NCBI GenBank assembly: GCA_949752795.1
Contig: OX457061.1
Span: 41,634,338-41,698,337 of the forward strand
From: Hyperoodon ampullatus
Lineage: Eukaryota > Chordata > Mammalia > Artiodactyla > Ziphiidae
Reading direction: 5' to 3'
Length of the DNA: 64,000 nucleotides
This document shows positions 9,476 through 19,989 of the stretch, piece by piece. Both the position numbers and the translations under genes were made by a program. The first letter of the stretch is position 1. Every line of letters begins with the position of its first letter. The notes under the pieces were generated by a model. It did not search any database and was not told the origin of the DNA. It was given only the letters and a program-made list of their open reading frames with translations.

Positions 9476-12435
9476 TGAAATTGAGGAATGCTAGAAAGAC
9501 TTCCCTATGAAGAATTCTTATTTTGTCATACTATGGGAGACAGACGCGGGAGACTTTCTAAACCCGTGCGTGGAGGAAGATAAAAACAATTCTTGATCAC
9601 AGCATCTCTTCTTTTTATTGGCTTTGACATTTAAGACCTGATTGTATTTTTTTCTTTTTCTCCCAATCCCAAGTAAAACTAATGATCTTTCAAGTCATTG
9701 AGTAAGCCCTTATATTTTGTTTTGGAGTGGTTGACTTTGGCTCAATGAGGTGTGTGCATGTCTGCGTGTGTATGTGTATGTGTACAGGAGCATCTATACT
9801 TGCTCATGTAGTATGGAGAGCAAGCCAGTTGTTTTATGTTATTGTCATTTCCCTGTCCTTAAAATAAATGAGTTTATTTAGATTTCTAGAAGTGAAACTG
9901 CTTCTGTGACATCTTTTAGCTGTTTGGGGTCCTTTGGGATTTGAGCTTTTTACAAATGTTTCCCCTGTATGTGAAAACTGCAGGGAAGAGGAGAGCATGA
10001 ACAGTTTAAAAGAAGGAAACGCAGCTAAAAGCTAGATTTTAAATTCACTTCCATCTATTTCTGGAAGTCCTTTAAGTCCATCAGCCTTATTTGCGAAATT
10101 CTTAGACTTAAACAAATTTTCTGCTCTTTCTATTTTCTTTTAACTCATTCAATGTAAAAGTAAAATAAAATCTACGGCCACCACATTCTTTTCATTGATC
10201 AACACTGTAGCACAAAACTCCAGAAAAGCTTTTCATTCTTGATCAGTTTTCTCATCAGTAGAATCAGATGCAGTAAGAGCTGGGAAAGCAACTGCAGAGT
10301 GACAAATGATCAAGCAGTGACTTGGTAATTCTTCTTACACCCTGTTTAGTGCCTAGAGAATGTTGTTAAGGCAGAGAACAGAGGCTAGAGGCAGGAATCA
10401 ATTTGTCAGCTGAATACAGTATGTGCTTGGAATCCTCTTTAATTATAAATAGTATAATTTAATTGTACTATAGTGATGTAGGTTAGACTTCCCTTTCTGG
10501 AGGAAAAATCATGTGCTGTTTTCTTCGTCTGCTTTTGAGAATACTGTGTTAGTCAAATAGGGAGCAATGTGTGTGGGAAAACTTGGATGTGCCTCTCACC
10601 CACCATTCTTCCTTAATCTCCTCTGAACTTGACCGCATGCCTCTTTGGTCCATTTAGGAATAAAAATAAATTCTACTTCTCTCTTGATAATTCATGATAG
10701 TCTTCCTGGAGTCTTGATTAGAGAGGGAACAGCAAGATGACGAATTATTTCCTTCACATGGTAACTGAAGGGAAACAAAGTCCACACCATCACGCGCCTT
10801 CCTGGGTCTGTTCTCAGCCCATATATCTATGATTTACACAGGGAACTGGTTCTGAAAGAGAGGCTGATGTCTATTTTCCATGGTCTCGCCCCTCAAGAAA
10901 AGAGGGAGGAAAAAAAGGAAAACCAGAATCTTATTATCCAAAAGCTGTTCTTTCTTCACTCAGTCTGCTTCATTTTGAGGCACTTCACTCACCCTCACTA
11001 ATTTTTCCTTGTTGAGCTCACTTATTTAAAATAAAGATACCTTCACAGAAATGGTTCAGTGCCATAGAGGTAGTGAAAGGGCCTGCACTTCTCCCAGATG
11101 GTTCCAGAAAATTTGCCTGGAAGGCAGTAAACATTCACAGCCTTCCTGGGGTCCAGGGGCCAGTTGATCCTGGGTAGTGAATTACTGCCCAGGTCCCATG
11201 GAAGGAACAGCCGTGTGGGCAGAGATGCTTAGACTGCTGACATTTTAAAGGCTTTTGTGAAAAGAAAATGATTTGCAAGTGTTTGGCAAACAAAAGCTCT
11301 GTGTAACTCTGTGCCACTTTCAAAGTCAACTTTAAACTCCTAAAACTTCTATGTTTATGAGAACGCAAAACTTTTATGCAGCCTGATGCTTACAAAGAGC
11401 TCCACGGTGCTCTGTGTGCAAAGGTTGAGCCTAAAGACTGAGAATCGGGGTTTTATATTCTGTAGCCATGAACCTTGGCTGGAGCCCAGAGAACTGGGGA
11501 TAAATCCAGAGGAAAGCAGACAGAGCCTCTTAAAGATGAATTTACTTGGTTTCACTCTTTCGGTTGCCTTTGGGCTGGTGCCTGCGCACACACTTTTGCA
11601 GTGGGGGGGGCGGGGGGGCGGGGAGGGGATCAGTGAGTGGATGGCTCCGGCATGTCCTCCCCTAGAACAAGCAGACTGACGGAACAGGTGGCCCTTTTAA
11701 GTAGGTTCAGGCCCAAAGTGAATGTGTTCGATCAATTATTCAACATAAAATGATGGAAATAAACTAAACAGAAAGATGGCTCAGGTCTCCATGCCTGTGG
11801 GAATCCTGGTAGTGATTGCAAGACTTTAACCAGAGCACCCCGCTGTCCTCGGCAGCCAGAGTCCTGGGTTAGAGCTTAAGAATCTGCTAGAAACTCACAC
11901 CAATACGTCACAGGTAAGTTAGATAATTGGGAAATTAAAAAAGAACTGATTTCACAGACTGATAATGTAAATTAAAAATATTTAGAAAACCAGTTCTTTC
12001 ATTTTAGAAAGGAGGGCACTGGGTCAGTTACTAAAGCTTTCCTATCTCACAGGTTCCCAGGTCTTCTGGGGACAGAGCTGAGAACAGCACTCAGGTCCCC
12101 CGGACTCTTGTTGGAGGGCTCTGCCCCCATCAATCTTTTGATCCAAACATCACACACAGACCTGCAAAGAGACTTCCTAATACCCAGAAACTAGCATCCC
12201 TGATGAAAAGAAATATGTCCTTGTCCACTTTCCCTTCACCTTGACCTTCAGGTTGTCTTTGTAACTTCTTTTCTCCTTCAAATATTTCTTTAAAATTGGG
12301 AGGTTGTAGGGGGTAGAGAGGCAAAGAGAAAAAAACATTTTAGACCTGGAAGGGAGGGTCTAGAACATCCCATTTGTTTCCTGGCCTCCTTTATCGATGA
12401 GCAAAAAAGAGGAATGCTTCTAGAAGGAACTTTCA
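9476..12435. other. Largely single-copy sequence, no gene found
   Basis: This is one of the longest stretches without a clear repeat. It contains a TG-rich tract (9748-9786) and a G-run (11602-11629). Open frames near 11135-11679 and 12130-12324 are short and overlap on opposite strands. Sequence around 11.1-11.6 kb is slightly richer in GC than its surroundings. I see no convincing exon, but a conserved regulatory element could lie here unseen. Confidence 0.4.
11602..11629 (+). other. G-run with G-quadruplex potential
   Basis: The plus strand carries at least four G tracts of four or more bases, separated by single C or A bases (8 G, c, 7 G, c, 4 G, a, 4 G). This fits the usual quadruplex pattern with one-base loops. 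It stands alone in AT-rich sequence and no CpG island surrounds it. Confidence 0.75.
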
Positions 12436-12540
12436 AATGTAGTTTCTGATTCAGTTAAGGTCTGGGGTGGGGCCTGAGACTCTGCATTTCTACCAAGCTC
12501 CTGGGTGATTCAGATCCGCAAGAGCACATTTTTGAGTCCT
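12436..12540. repeat. MER5-type hAT fragment
   Basis: It shows 'tctgattcagttaaggtctg', gggtggggcctgagactctg, 'catttctaccaagctcctggg' and 'tgattcagatc', the central and right part of a MER5-like element. Neither terminal inverted repeat is intact, so it is a partial or eroded copy. The sequence around it shows no gene. Confidence 0.58.
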
Positions 12541-12911
12541 AAGGGAGTGGACCAAGTGGCCAGCTTCAGGTTGTATAACTAGTTAGTGGTTACTCCAGTG
12601 ACTGTAGTGTATCTCAATTAATTTCAGATGGTTCAGACCCATGCAACTTTAAGCATGCTTCTTAAACTCTGAGTTATATTTTTCTCATCTATTAAAATTA
12701 TAGTTTCGTGAGATTCATGACTCTTGTGTCTAGCCAGTGAGGATAACAGAGTTTTCATAGAGGACTATATTCGCAGTATATGAGAAAAATATAAAATTGG
12801 AAGCCCAGAGGCCCTGGGTGACCCAGCTTTGTGACCAAAGGAAATACTTCAGGCACTTCAGGCCTGAGTTGCCTTCCCTGAAATGAGAGGGAGATGGCCT
12901 GGGTCATCTTT

Positions 12912-13117
12912 TTTTTTTTTTTTGCAGTACGCGGGCCTCTCACTGCTGTGGCCTCTCCCGTTGCGGAGCACAGGCTCCGAACGTGCAGACTCAGCGGCCA
13001 TGGCTCACGGGCCCAGCTGCTCCGCGGCATGTGGGATCCTCCCGGACTGGGGCATGAACCCGTGTCCCCTGCATCGGCAGGCGGACTCTCAACCACTGCG
13101 CCACCAGGGAAGCCCAA
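12912..13117 (-). repeat. CHR SINE (tRNA-derived), recent
   Basis: A T run starts the element on the plus strand. The reverse complement of the CHR body follows and ends 'cgccaccagggaagccc', the SINE head. The 15-bp TSD gcctgggtcatcttt is perfect at 12897-12911 and 13118-13132. Perfect TSDs and low divergence from the other copies suggest a fairly recent insertion. Short frames in all phases here come from the GC-rich SINE and are not genes. The tRNA-like head carries the internal pol III promoter in this family. Confidence 0.95.
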
Positions 13118-13194
13118 GCCTGGGTCATCTTTAAGATTGCTTCTTTTTTAAGACAGCTTTTTTCTGGGCACACATGAAAACACAGTAAAAGTAA

Positions 13195-13385
13195 CACTTG
13201 CCACGTGCCAGGCCCTATTTTAAAAGCTTTGCATATAGTAACTCATTTCATCTTTACTACAACCCTGTGTTATCATCCCTACTTGACAGATGAAGAAGCT
13301 GAGGCCTGGAGAGGTTCAAGGTCATGCAGTTATAAGTGGAAGAACCAGGTAACATGGCTTCAGTCTGTGCTCTCACTGACCCAGT
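13195..13385 (-). repeat. MIR SINE, antisense
   Basis: It is the reverse complement of MIR: 'cacgtgccaggccctatttta', 'agctttgcatatagtaactca', 'ctacttgacagatgaagaag', 'ctgaggcctggagaggttcaag' and 'gtcatgcagttataagtgga'. The match is good over almost the whole core and 3' part. Confidence 0.78.
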
Positions 13386-13459
13386 TAACAGCGATGGTTC
13401 AACTATAAGGAGGTTCTAGGTATAGATCACCTTCATGTGTGTTATTTGAACCAAGTAGC

Positions 13460-13575
13460 CATATTGCGAGTTGTCATAATCACCATCATTACCTCCATCT
13501 TACAGGTGAGAAAACCAAGATTCACATAAGTAGCAAATGGAGAAGCCAGGATTTAAATGGAGTCTATCAGAGTCT
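13460..13575 (-). repeat. MIR-like fragment, antisense
   Basis: The phrases 'tcttacaggtgagaaaacc' and 'agtagcaaatggagaagccaggatt' correspond to the MIR core read backward. It lies 75 bases after a better MIR copy in the same orientation. The fragment is worn and its limits are soft. Confidence 0.5.
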
Positions 13576-14544
13576 ATCCTTTGCAAAAGATGTGCAAAGC
13601 AGCGCCTCAAACCTGCAGCTCTAACTATGAACACCAAACTCATTCTGAGACGTGGGAAAGCTTGGTCTCCTCAGCTGATGAGCCTGGCAGAGATGGAGTC
13701 CACCAAGTATTTCTAACATTTGGAGGCTTGTATGAAAAATTAAGCATAAATTGATTATCTAAATAGATTTATTGTCCACTAAACTTCCAATAGGTACCTG
13801 TTAAAAGTACTAATATAGATGTAGCTACTTTTGGGTTCCCTATACAGGGAATGCCACTTATAAATAATAAAATGTTTGGTTTTTTATTTCCAGAAAAAGA
13901 GATCCCTTCTAGTTCTAACATTCCACCACTTGGAACATAATGTTCTAGTTTAAATAAGTATAGTGATGTGGAGTTGCGGTGTCTTTGTTTCTGCCATATA
14001 TCAATGGTCCCTTTAATGCCAAGTTCTTGAACAGAAACAGAGCCCCATAATTATGCATATTTCTATGGGAAAATTTGTCCAGCTTCCTTGTTTCACTCAA
14101 GGACATATTCTTCCAAGACATAAGGGGTGAGGGGGAAAGTGATGGAATCTGTAGGCTTTTAACATTCCCATGGCTGGGAGTATTCTGAAGTTATACTTTT
14201 TTGTTCTATCACCCAAGTTGAGTACCCTAATTTGGGGACGTAACCCCATGAGATCACCACTGGTCCCTTAACTGCCCATTATCCCAGTGATGATCTGCAG
14301 GCACTGCACAGTGACTGCTACGTTGGGGCTGCAGCACGTGGTCTTGTCATGGTGAGGACTCTCACAATTAACTTGTTTTTTCAAGAAAGGAAAAAAAAAT
14401 ATTTGGACATCGACACTTACCTGCTTGGTAGAGAATTATGTAACCATCCAAGAATGGTCGGATGTCCCTTTCAGAAAAATGCCCCCTGAGACCTTTCTTA
14501 ATGATATTTTATGTATGTATGACCGATAGCATCTTTACAAGCGA
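13576..14544. other. No gene recognised
   Basis: AT-rich sequence with short frames only. It has no clear SINE, LINE or LTR blocks and no strong splice pair around any open frame. Local A/T runs near 14385-14405 are unremarkable. Confidence 0.35.
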
Positions 14545-14720
14545 TGTGTATTTCAGCTCATCTCATTTTGTCCTCACAGGAACCGGGAGAAGCAGGTGTC
14601 CCCTCCCTTCTGTAGAGGAGGAATTAAGGCTCCCAGCAACCAGGAGTCACTTGCAGTGTGACCCCATCAGGACTGCAGTTCAGGCGCCTGGTTTCTTGTC
14701 CAGGCCTTTCTTCACTCGAC
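14545..14720 (-). repeat. MIR-like fragment, antisense
   Basis: The sequence 'tcatctcattttgtcctcaca' followed by 'gtagaggaggaattaaggctc' and later 'gtgtgaccccatcaggactgc' follows the order of a reverse-complemented MIR. Divergence is high, so the call is tentative. No gene is seen between this and 15170. Confidence 0.5.
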
Positions 14721-15169
14721 CAAGGCCATGACTCTAACATCCTACAAATGTCCTGTGAAAACGTCCACATGAAATATATGCTCTTTTCTAAGTCTGTTTA
14801 CTTCTGACCCTGTGGAAAGATTTGAGAGACATTAGTAACTTATTTTTGTATTTTCTCAAGTCCCTGTGAAGGAATGACTGTATCTGCAGTGCTTCTTTTC
14901 TGGGCCCTGGAAGGAATCCAAAGCTGTCACTGTGTTTTCCATTTGGCACATTTTCAAGAATCTCTTGCTGTTTCCTGGAGGTGGTCCTGCAGAACTCTAT
15001 AGAGCGCCCCCTGACAGGTTGACCGAGGCAGGAATGCAGGCATCAGGAAGCCTCGAAATAGAAAGGACTGGTGGGACATGCAGGTGCACCCCGCTCTGTG
15101 CAACTCACTCTAAGACAGGGGAAGGACCCCTGAGAGAGGGACCACTTTTCAACAGCAGATAACTGATGC

Positions 15170-15441
15170 TTTGTCATGGAACTTTTATTTGCTTATTTGT
15201 TTTGAAACTTTTTTTAGAAATTGAAGTAGAGAGATGCAAGAGGGAAGAGATATGGGAACATATGTATATGTATAAATGATTCACTTTGTTATAAAGCAGA
15301 AACTAGCACACCATTGTAAAGCAATTATACTCCAATAAAGATGTAAAAAAAATAAATGAAAAACAGCCTTAGCTAAAAAAAAAAAAATCGAAATATAGTT
15401 GACTTAATTGTGTTACTTTCAGGTGTACAGCACAGTGATTC

Positions 15442-15478
<37 letters not shown>

Positions 15479-15529
15479 CACATATTATATGTATATATAA
15501 TATATATTCCTTTTGTCATGGAACTTTTA
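15170..15529. repeat. Composite of two L1 3' ends within one outer TSD
   Basis: An 18-bp direct repeat, tttgtcatggaactttta, lies at 15170-15187 and 15512-15529. Inside it, a plus-strand L1 tail (about 15240-15350) ends 'ccattgtaaagcaattatac' then tccaataaagatgt and A-rich sequence. It is followed by a minus-strand L1 tail beginning 'aaatcgaaatatagttgac' with 'tttcaggtgtacagcacag'. The 15215-15235 stretch ('tttagaaattgaagtag') looks like the start of the same minus-strand L1. The simplest reading is a minus-strand L1 into which a plus-strand L1 inserted. Confidence 0.72.
15441..15510. repeat. (TA)n/(CA)n microsatellite in L1 tail
   Basis: Alternating TA with short ACACAC sections makes up most of these 70 bases. 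The tract sits where this L1 3' UTR normally has a short TA-rich tract, so it probably expanded from there. Confidence 0.9.
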
Positions 15530-15949
15530 AATAGTGAATGAATCTAGTGAAATTTTTAAAATACAATTCAACTTATGGAGAAAAATTCACCTTGACTTTC
15601 TTGAAATAGTCATAGGTCACAGGTTTGAAAAGCCACACTAAGAAGAAACAAGGAGACTTTCAAAAGAAGGTTGATGGTGAGTGAGCCTCTGTATGACAGA
15701 GTTTGAACTTCCCCACATGCCCAAAAGCTCACAGTACTTCAAAGACCCAGCCAGAAAAGACCAAGGAGAGGATAGGAGTCCCAGCTTCGCAGAAGCTTCA
15801 GAAACATCTACATTTACAAAGGGGTTTGCAGTAGAGGCTGCTGCCCATGTTCTTTCTGAAACAGGCCCAGAAAGTGAAACTTTAAAAGGCAGTTAATGGG
15901 TGAGTTTTAAATATACTGAGGATAATTCAACCACTGTTACCTCAATTTT
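15530..15949. other. No gene recognised
   Basis: A 71-codon frame (15681-15896) is open on the plus strand but shows no familiar motif and no conserved splice context. I treat it as chance. The stretch ends at the TSD of the next SINE. Confidence 0.35.
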
Positions 15950-15964
15950 AAAAAGCACCTGCAG

Positions 15965-16201
15965 GCTTCCCTGGTGGCGCAGTGGTTGAGAGTCCACCTG
16001 CCGATGCAGGGGACACGGGTTTGTGCCCCGATCCGGGAGGATCCCACATGCGACAGAGCGGCTGGGCCCGTGAGCCATGGCCACTGAGCCTGAGCGTCCG
16101 GAGCCTGTGCTCCGCAATGGGAGAGGCCACAACAGTGAGAGGCCCGCGTACCGCAATTAAAAAACAAACAAACAAATAAACAAACAAACAAATAAATAAA
16201 T
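15965..16201 (+). repeat. CHR SINE (tRNA-derived), recent
   Basis: The head gcttccctggtggcgcag begins right after the TSD. The body runs to 'gaggcccgcgtaccgc', followed by a tail of AAAC/AAAT repeats. The TSD aaaaagcacctgcag is perfect at 15950-15964 and 16202-16216. It lies 203 bp from an opposite-strand copy at 16405, forming an inverted SINE pair. Confidence 0.95.
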
Positions 16202-16401
16202 AAAAAGCACCTGCAGTCCTCATAATCCTCTCAAGTTTAAGTCAATCAAAGTGAAAAAGAAAAGGCTTTGCCTGGGCAATTGTACTTAGAAGAGCCTAAG
16301 TTTGAATCAATGCTTATGTATAAAGCGTGTTCCTGATAATTTGAGCACATGCTTGGTCCCTCCCTTGTTTTCACTCTTTCCTTTGCTTCGTATGTTGACA
16401 A

Positions 16402-16404
<3 letters not shown>

Positions 16405-16435
<31 letters not shown>

Positions 16436-16625
16436 GGTACGCAGGCCTCTCACTGCTGTGGCCTCCCCGGCTGTGGAGCACAGGCTCTGGACACGCAGGC
16501 TCAGTGGCCATGGCTCACGGGCCCAGCCACTCCGTGGCATGTGGGATCCTCCCGGACCAGGGCACAAACCCGTGTCCCCTGCATCGGCAGGCGGACTCTC
16601 AACCTCTGCGCCACCAGGGAAGCCC
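16405..16625 (-). repeat. CHR SINE (tRNA-derived), recent
   Basis: A 29-base T run (16405-16433) is the poly(A) tail read on the plus strand. The reverse-complemented CHR body follows, ending 'cgccaccagggaagccc'. The TSD is tgacaacc at 16396-16403 and 16626-16633. The long uninterrupted tail suggests youth. Frames of 86-122 codons across it are SINE artefacts. Confidence 0.95.
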
Positions 16626-16633
16626 TGACAACC

Positions 16634-16998
16634 TTTTTTTTAAAGGCATTGGAAAACCTTGTTGTTGAAGGATTCCTGTGGGCAATCCCAGAACTTCGGA
16701 GCTGGAAGGGAGTCTAGCAACCACTCAATGCCTTTCACAAATGAGGAAAACCAAGAGCCGGGACTTTGAACCCATGTGCGCACTGCACAGGTGCTGGGCA
16801 GACAGAGCCCAGTCTCCCAGGTGCTGGGGTCCTCTTAGCCGCCCCTCCCCTTTCTTCTGCCCTCAGGAAGAACATGGTCTTCAGAATCCCTCTATATAAA
16901 CGTGAGCCCCTACGCAGAGCACTTAGTTCCAAATTCAGAAGTCTAGGTAACAAGGCAGTTCCCTTCCATGTGTCTTTTCCATGAAACACAATGTTACC
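16634..16998. other. No gene; possible worn MIR
   Basis: Bases 16690-16790 ('cacaaatgaggaaaacc', 'tttgaacccatgtgcgc') recall an antisense MIR core but are too diverged for a firm call. The rest is single-copy in appearance, somewhat GC-rich, with overlapping short frames on both strands. Confidence 0.35.
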
Positions 16999-17462
16999 TG
17001 TATTACTTTCCTGTCGCTGTCCTAACAAATTACCACAAACTGGGTGGCTTAAGACAACAGGAGTTTATTCTCTCACAATTGGAAAGGCCAGAAGTCCAAA
17101 ATCAAGGTGTCAGCAGAGTCTCACTCCCTCCACAGGCTCTGAAAAGGAATACTTTCTTGCTTCCTCCACTTCTGATGGTTCCAGGAGTTCGTTGGCTTGT
17201 GGTTGCATAAATCCAGTCTCTGACTCCATGGTTACATGGCCTTCTCCTTGATGACTGTGCCTTCTCCTTTTCTTTCCCTTACAGGAACATCTGTCATTGG
17301 ATTTAAGACCAACTCATCTCACCCAAGATGATTTTCTCATCTCAAGATCTTTAACTGAATGACATCAGCAAAGATCCTTTTTCCAAATATGGTCACATTC
17401 ACAGGTTCCGGGCTTAAGACATGGGAATATCTTTTTGGGGGGCCACCGTTCAACCTGCTATA
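16999..17462 (-). repeat. MLT1 LTR (ERVL-MaLR), antisense
   Basis: The plus strand shows the reverse complement of an MLT1 LTR: 'tgtattactttcctgtcgctg', 'acaaattaccacaaactggg', tggcttaagacaacaggag, 'ccagaagtccaaaatcaagg', then 'ggtcacattcacaggttccg' and 'ggggggccaccgttcaacc'. It is a solo LTR with no viral coding sequence attached. It is one of four MLT1 copies in this window, all antisense. Confidence 0.85.
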
Positions 17463-17676
17463 GTATTCATGTAAATAGACTCTCAGAAATAGCCCTAAAT
17501 CCTCAGTGTAAATACTATAAATTCTATATTTGTGTTTCCCAGGGTGAGTTTCTTACACCTAGTTTTAAAGAGTTATTTTCTAAAATGAGTTTCGTGGTGA
17601 GATGATTTTGATAACTTGGTATAGCAAAGTTAAGCAGTAGCAGCTTTTTTTGTTTTGCTTGTTTGTTTCTTTACAG

Positions 17677-17758
17677 TTGGAATTTCTCAGAACCTTTAAG
17701 AAGCTGATGGACATCATGGCTTCTCAGAACTGGGATAATGATGCATGGTATTTCCCAG
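17677..17758 (+). other. Candidate internal exon (82 nt)
   Basis: A pyrimidine-rich stretch (17645-17672) leads to ttacag, then 82 bases, then the textbook donor CAG|GTGAGT. The frame starting ttg-gaa-ttt is open across the segment, contains two ATG codons and includes the residues SQNWDNDAWYF. The second ATG has A at -3 and G at +4. Read in phase with a second segment at 18134, the frame stays open to a stop at 18208-18210. I recognise no protein family. Because the same frame also stays open into the intron, openness alone is weak evidence. It could be a small coding gene, a noncoding RNA exon or chance. Confidence 0.3.
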
Positions 17759-18133
17759 GTGAGTATGTTTTGTCTGGGTTTTCCAGAAAGCAAGGATTAA
17801 GACAAGGCTTAAGTGCAAGCTTTCCACTGGGGACTATTTTCCAGGGAGGCAGAGTGAAGGGCCGGGCTCAACACAGACAGATGGAGAGCAGTGCCAGGTG
17901 GGTCCTAGATCTGGCCACCTCTGAGGCTGTTAGTGGCCTGACCTCATGAGACAGCTCAAGTTGCTGGAGGAAATGTATCTGGGGTCTTTCTACTCGGGGA
18001 AGAGAGGGGGCAGCAGTAATCCACTGGCTTCCACCACCATTAGTCAAAGTGCCCCTTCGCCACCCACACAGGCTCTGCACGTCTAAGTGCCTAGCAGGTC
18101 CTCACTGCATCCCCTGTCTTTGTGTAATTGCAG

Positions 18134-18345
18134 CATCGGCACCTGCAGGAAATGGGTCAGAGCCTGCACAGAACCGATCACACCATAGTCACTGGCTTGC
18201 GATCAGCTGAGGCTGAGAGAATCTGAAGCTGTGCTTGAGAGGTGTCTGTTATGCTCCTGGACCCGTTAGTGGGAAGACATCCCAGGAAACAAGTGCTTCA
18301 TGGAAGGCTCTTTGAGGAACGAATTTCAGTGTTAACTTGCTCTGG
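18134..18345 (+). other. Candidate downstream (terminal?) exon
   Basis: The acceptor 'tctttgtgtaattgcag' precedes this segment, 375 bases after the donor at 17759. Spliced to 17677-17758, the joined codon is followed by 24 further codons and then TGA at 18208-18210. Visible residues include APAGNGSEP and HHSHWLAIS. I have set the 3' limit arbitrarily, since no clear poly(A) signal is seen nearby. There is no recognised homology. Confidence 0.22.
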
Positions 18346-19354
18346 TATGTTATTTCATTAACGAACTTGCTTTAATGCTACTTATGCTTCCTGGTATCAC
18401 CACACACTCCCTCAATTCTGTATTTGGGGATCACTGTCAATCATCTAGTTTGACAAAATACATTACCATGCCTTTTAAAATTTTAAGTCAGGAGAGAGTT
18501 CATTCTTGAAAGAACTGTTTATACATACTGGAAAGCACATTCCTGGAGCTGATTTAATTTTAACTTTATTTGTATTCATATCTGCTGACAGTAAGCTGTG
18601 AAAACTGGAAGATTTCTTAGGGTATGGACTATTTCCATTCTTGCTCATTCAGCCAATGTGGTAAATATCATCTTACTAAAAGAGAAGGGAAAAAGAATAC
18701 ACAGCAGTTTCTTATCCAGCTCAATGGCAGGGAAAAAGAGAAAAGAGGAAGCAAAAGCAAGATCATTGCCTGGTGCAGATTTTGGGACAGTTACATCACA
18801 CAAAAGGATTGGAAAATGGAAATGTGTTCCTTTGGAATGACTGTAATCTGCTGAATGTTGAGGCTGAGAGGAAAGTAATGAAGGAGAACAAGGCAGGCGA
18901 GAGTATTAATCTTCTCTGATGATGGAGGCTATATAGTCACCTTTACAGGAAGAGATCCAGACATTGCAGAGGAGCTGATTTTCAAGAGACCCACTCTGCT
19001 GGCTGGAGTCCATTTTATGGATGGTTGGTTGGCATGAAGGAGCTGTGAATCACAGTGAGCCTGTGTCCCCTCCACAGCAGCACACAGGAAGCACAGGATC
19101 CAAACAGAGCCAGCAAAGTGAGAGTTAACGGGAAACCCTGAGATGGCAGCATCAGTTCAATCTGGTTTTGGTGTTGCCATCAATGAAACAAGCTGGAATC
19201 ATGAGTGTAGAGAAGTGAGGAGGTGGAATGGGCTGGTGGAGGGTGGGACAAAATTGTGTTGGCCCAAGTGTGGAAAAAACCTGTTCTTTTTAAGACTCCT
19301 GAAATGGTCTTTTGGAAGCAGCATGGTAAAAGGAAAAGAACCTAGACTTTTCGG
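18346..19354. other. No gene recognised
   Basis: Single-copy-looking sequence. Frames at 18598-18854 overlap each other in two phases and lack motifs. A frame at 19143-19367 is likewise short. No repeat family was identified. Confidence 0.35.
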
Positions 19355-19480
19355 CCAGTTGACTTAAAAATGAATTTCTGGATCATTTGCTTGTGAGCTG
19401 TGTAGCCTTGGGATAGTCATTGAGCTTCTATGCCTCAGTTTTCTAATCTGTAAAGTGGAGAGAATAATACTATGTCATTT
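19355..19480 (+). repeat. MIR SINE, sense
   Basis: The MIR core is clear: 'tgagctgtgtagccttggg', atagtcattgagcttctatg, 'cctcagttttctaatctgta' and 'aagtggagagaataatac'. The following 19481-19989 holds a worn stretch that may be an older repeat and an A/G-rich tract at 19730-19760, but no gene. Confidence 0.68.
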
Positions 19481-19989
19481 AGTGGCAAATAATAGAACAC
19501 CTTACTCAATGTAGTTTAAATCATACAGGAGTACTTCCAGGCAAGAAGGTTCTGGGCATTCCTCCAAACAAATAGCACAATAATGGATAAGAAAAAGGTA
19601 TAGTTGAGGCTCAAAAACCACATAAATATATCTAAAGACCACAAGTGGAAAAATAATACAAGGTGCTTCAGGCCTAGAAGAAGGCAGTATTTGCTGGGAG
19701 TTTGGCCTGGGCAGCATTACTACATGGGGAAAAAAAAGAAAAGAAAGAAAAGGAAAGGAAGTATAGGCCAGATCAATCAGATCAATGCTTGACACTAGGA
19801 TCTGGGTGGAACTCAAGGCTACGAATCTATAAGACTAGAGGAGAAAGAAATGGTAAAGGTTTAGCCTCTTGACCAAGATATGAGTCAATCCATCCTCACT
19901 TGGTAACTAAACCCATGATATGGAAACAGGGCATGGAACTAGGGCCTCAGAGGGTTAGGGAGAGAAAGTATAGAAGTCATAAAATTGTA

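Noticed and set aside
12912..13117. Possible tRNA gene because of the tRNA-like head
   Set aside because: The head belongs to a SINE with body, tail and TSD. No cloverleaf with intact anticodon arm stands alone anywhere in the window.
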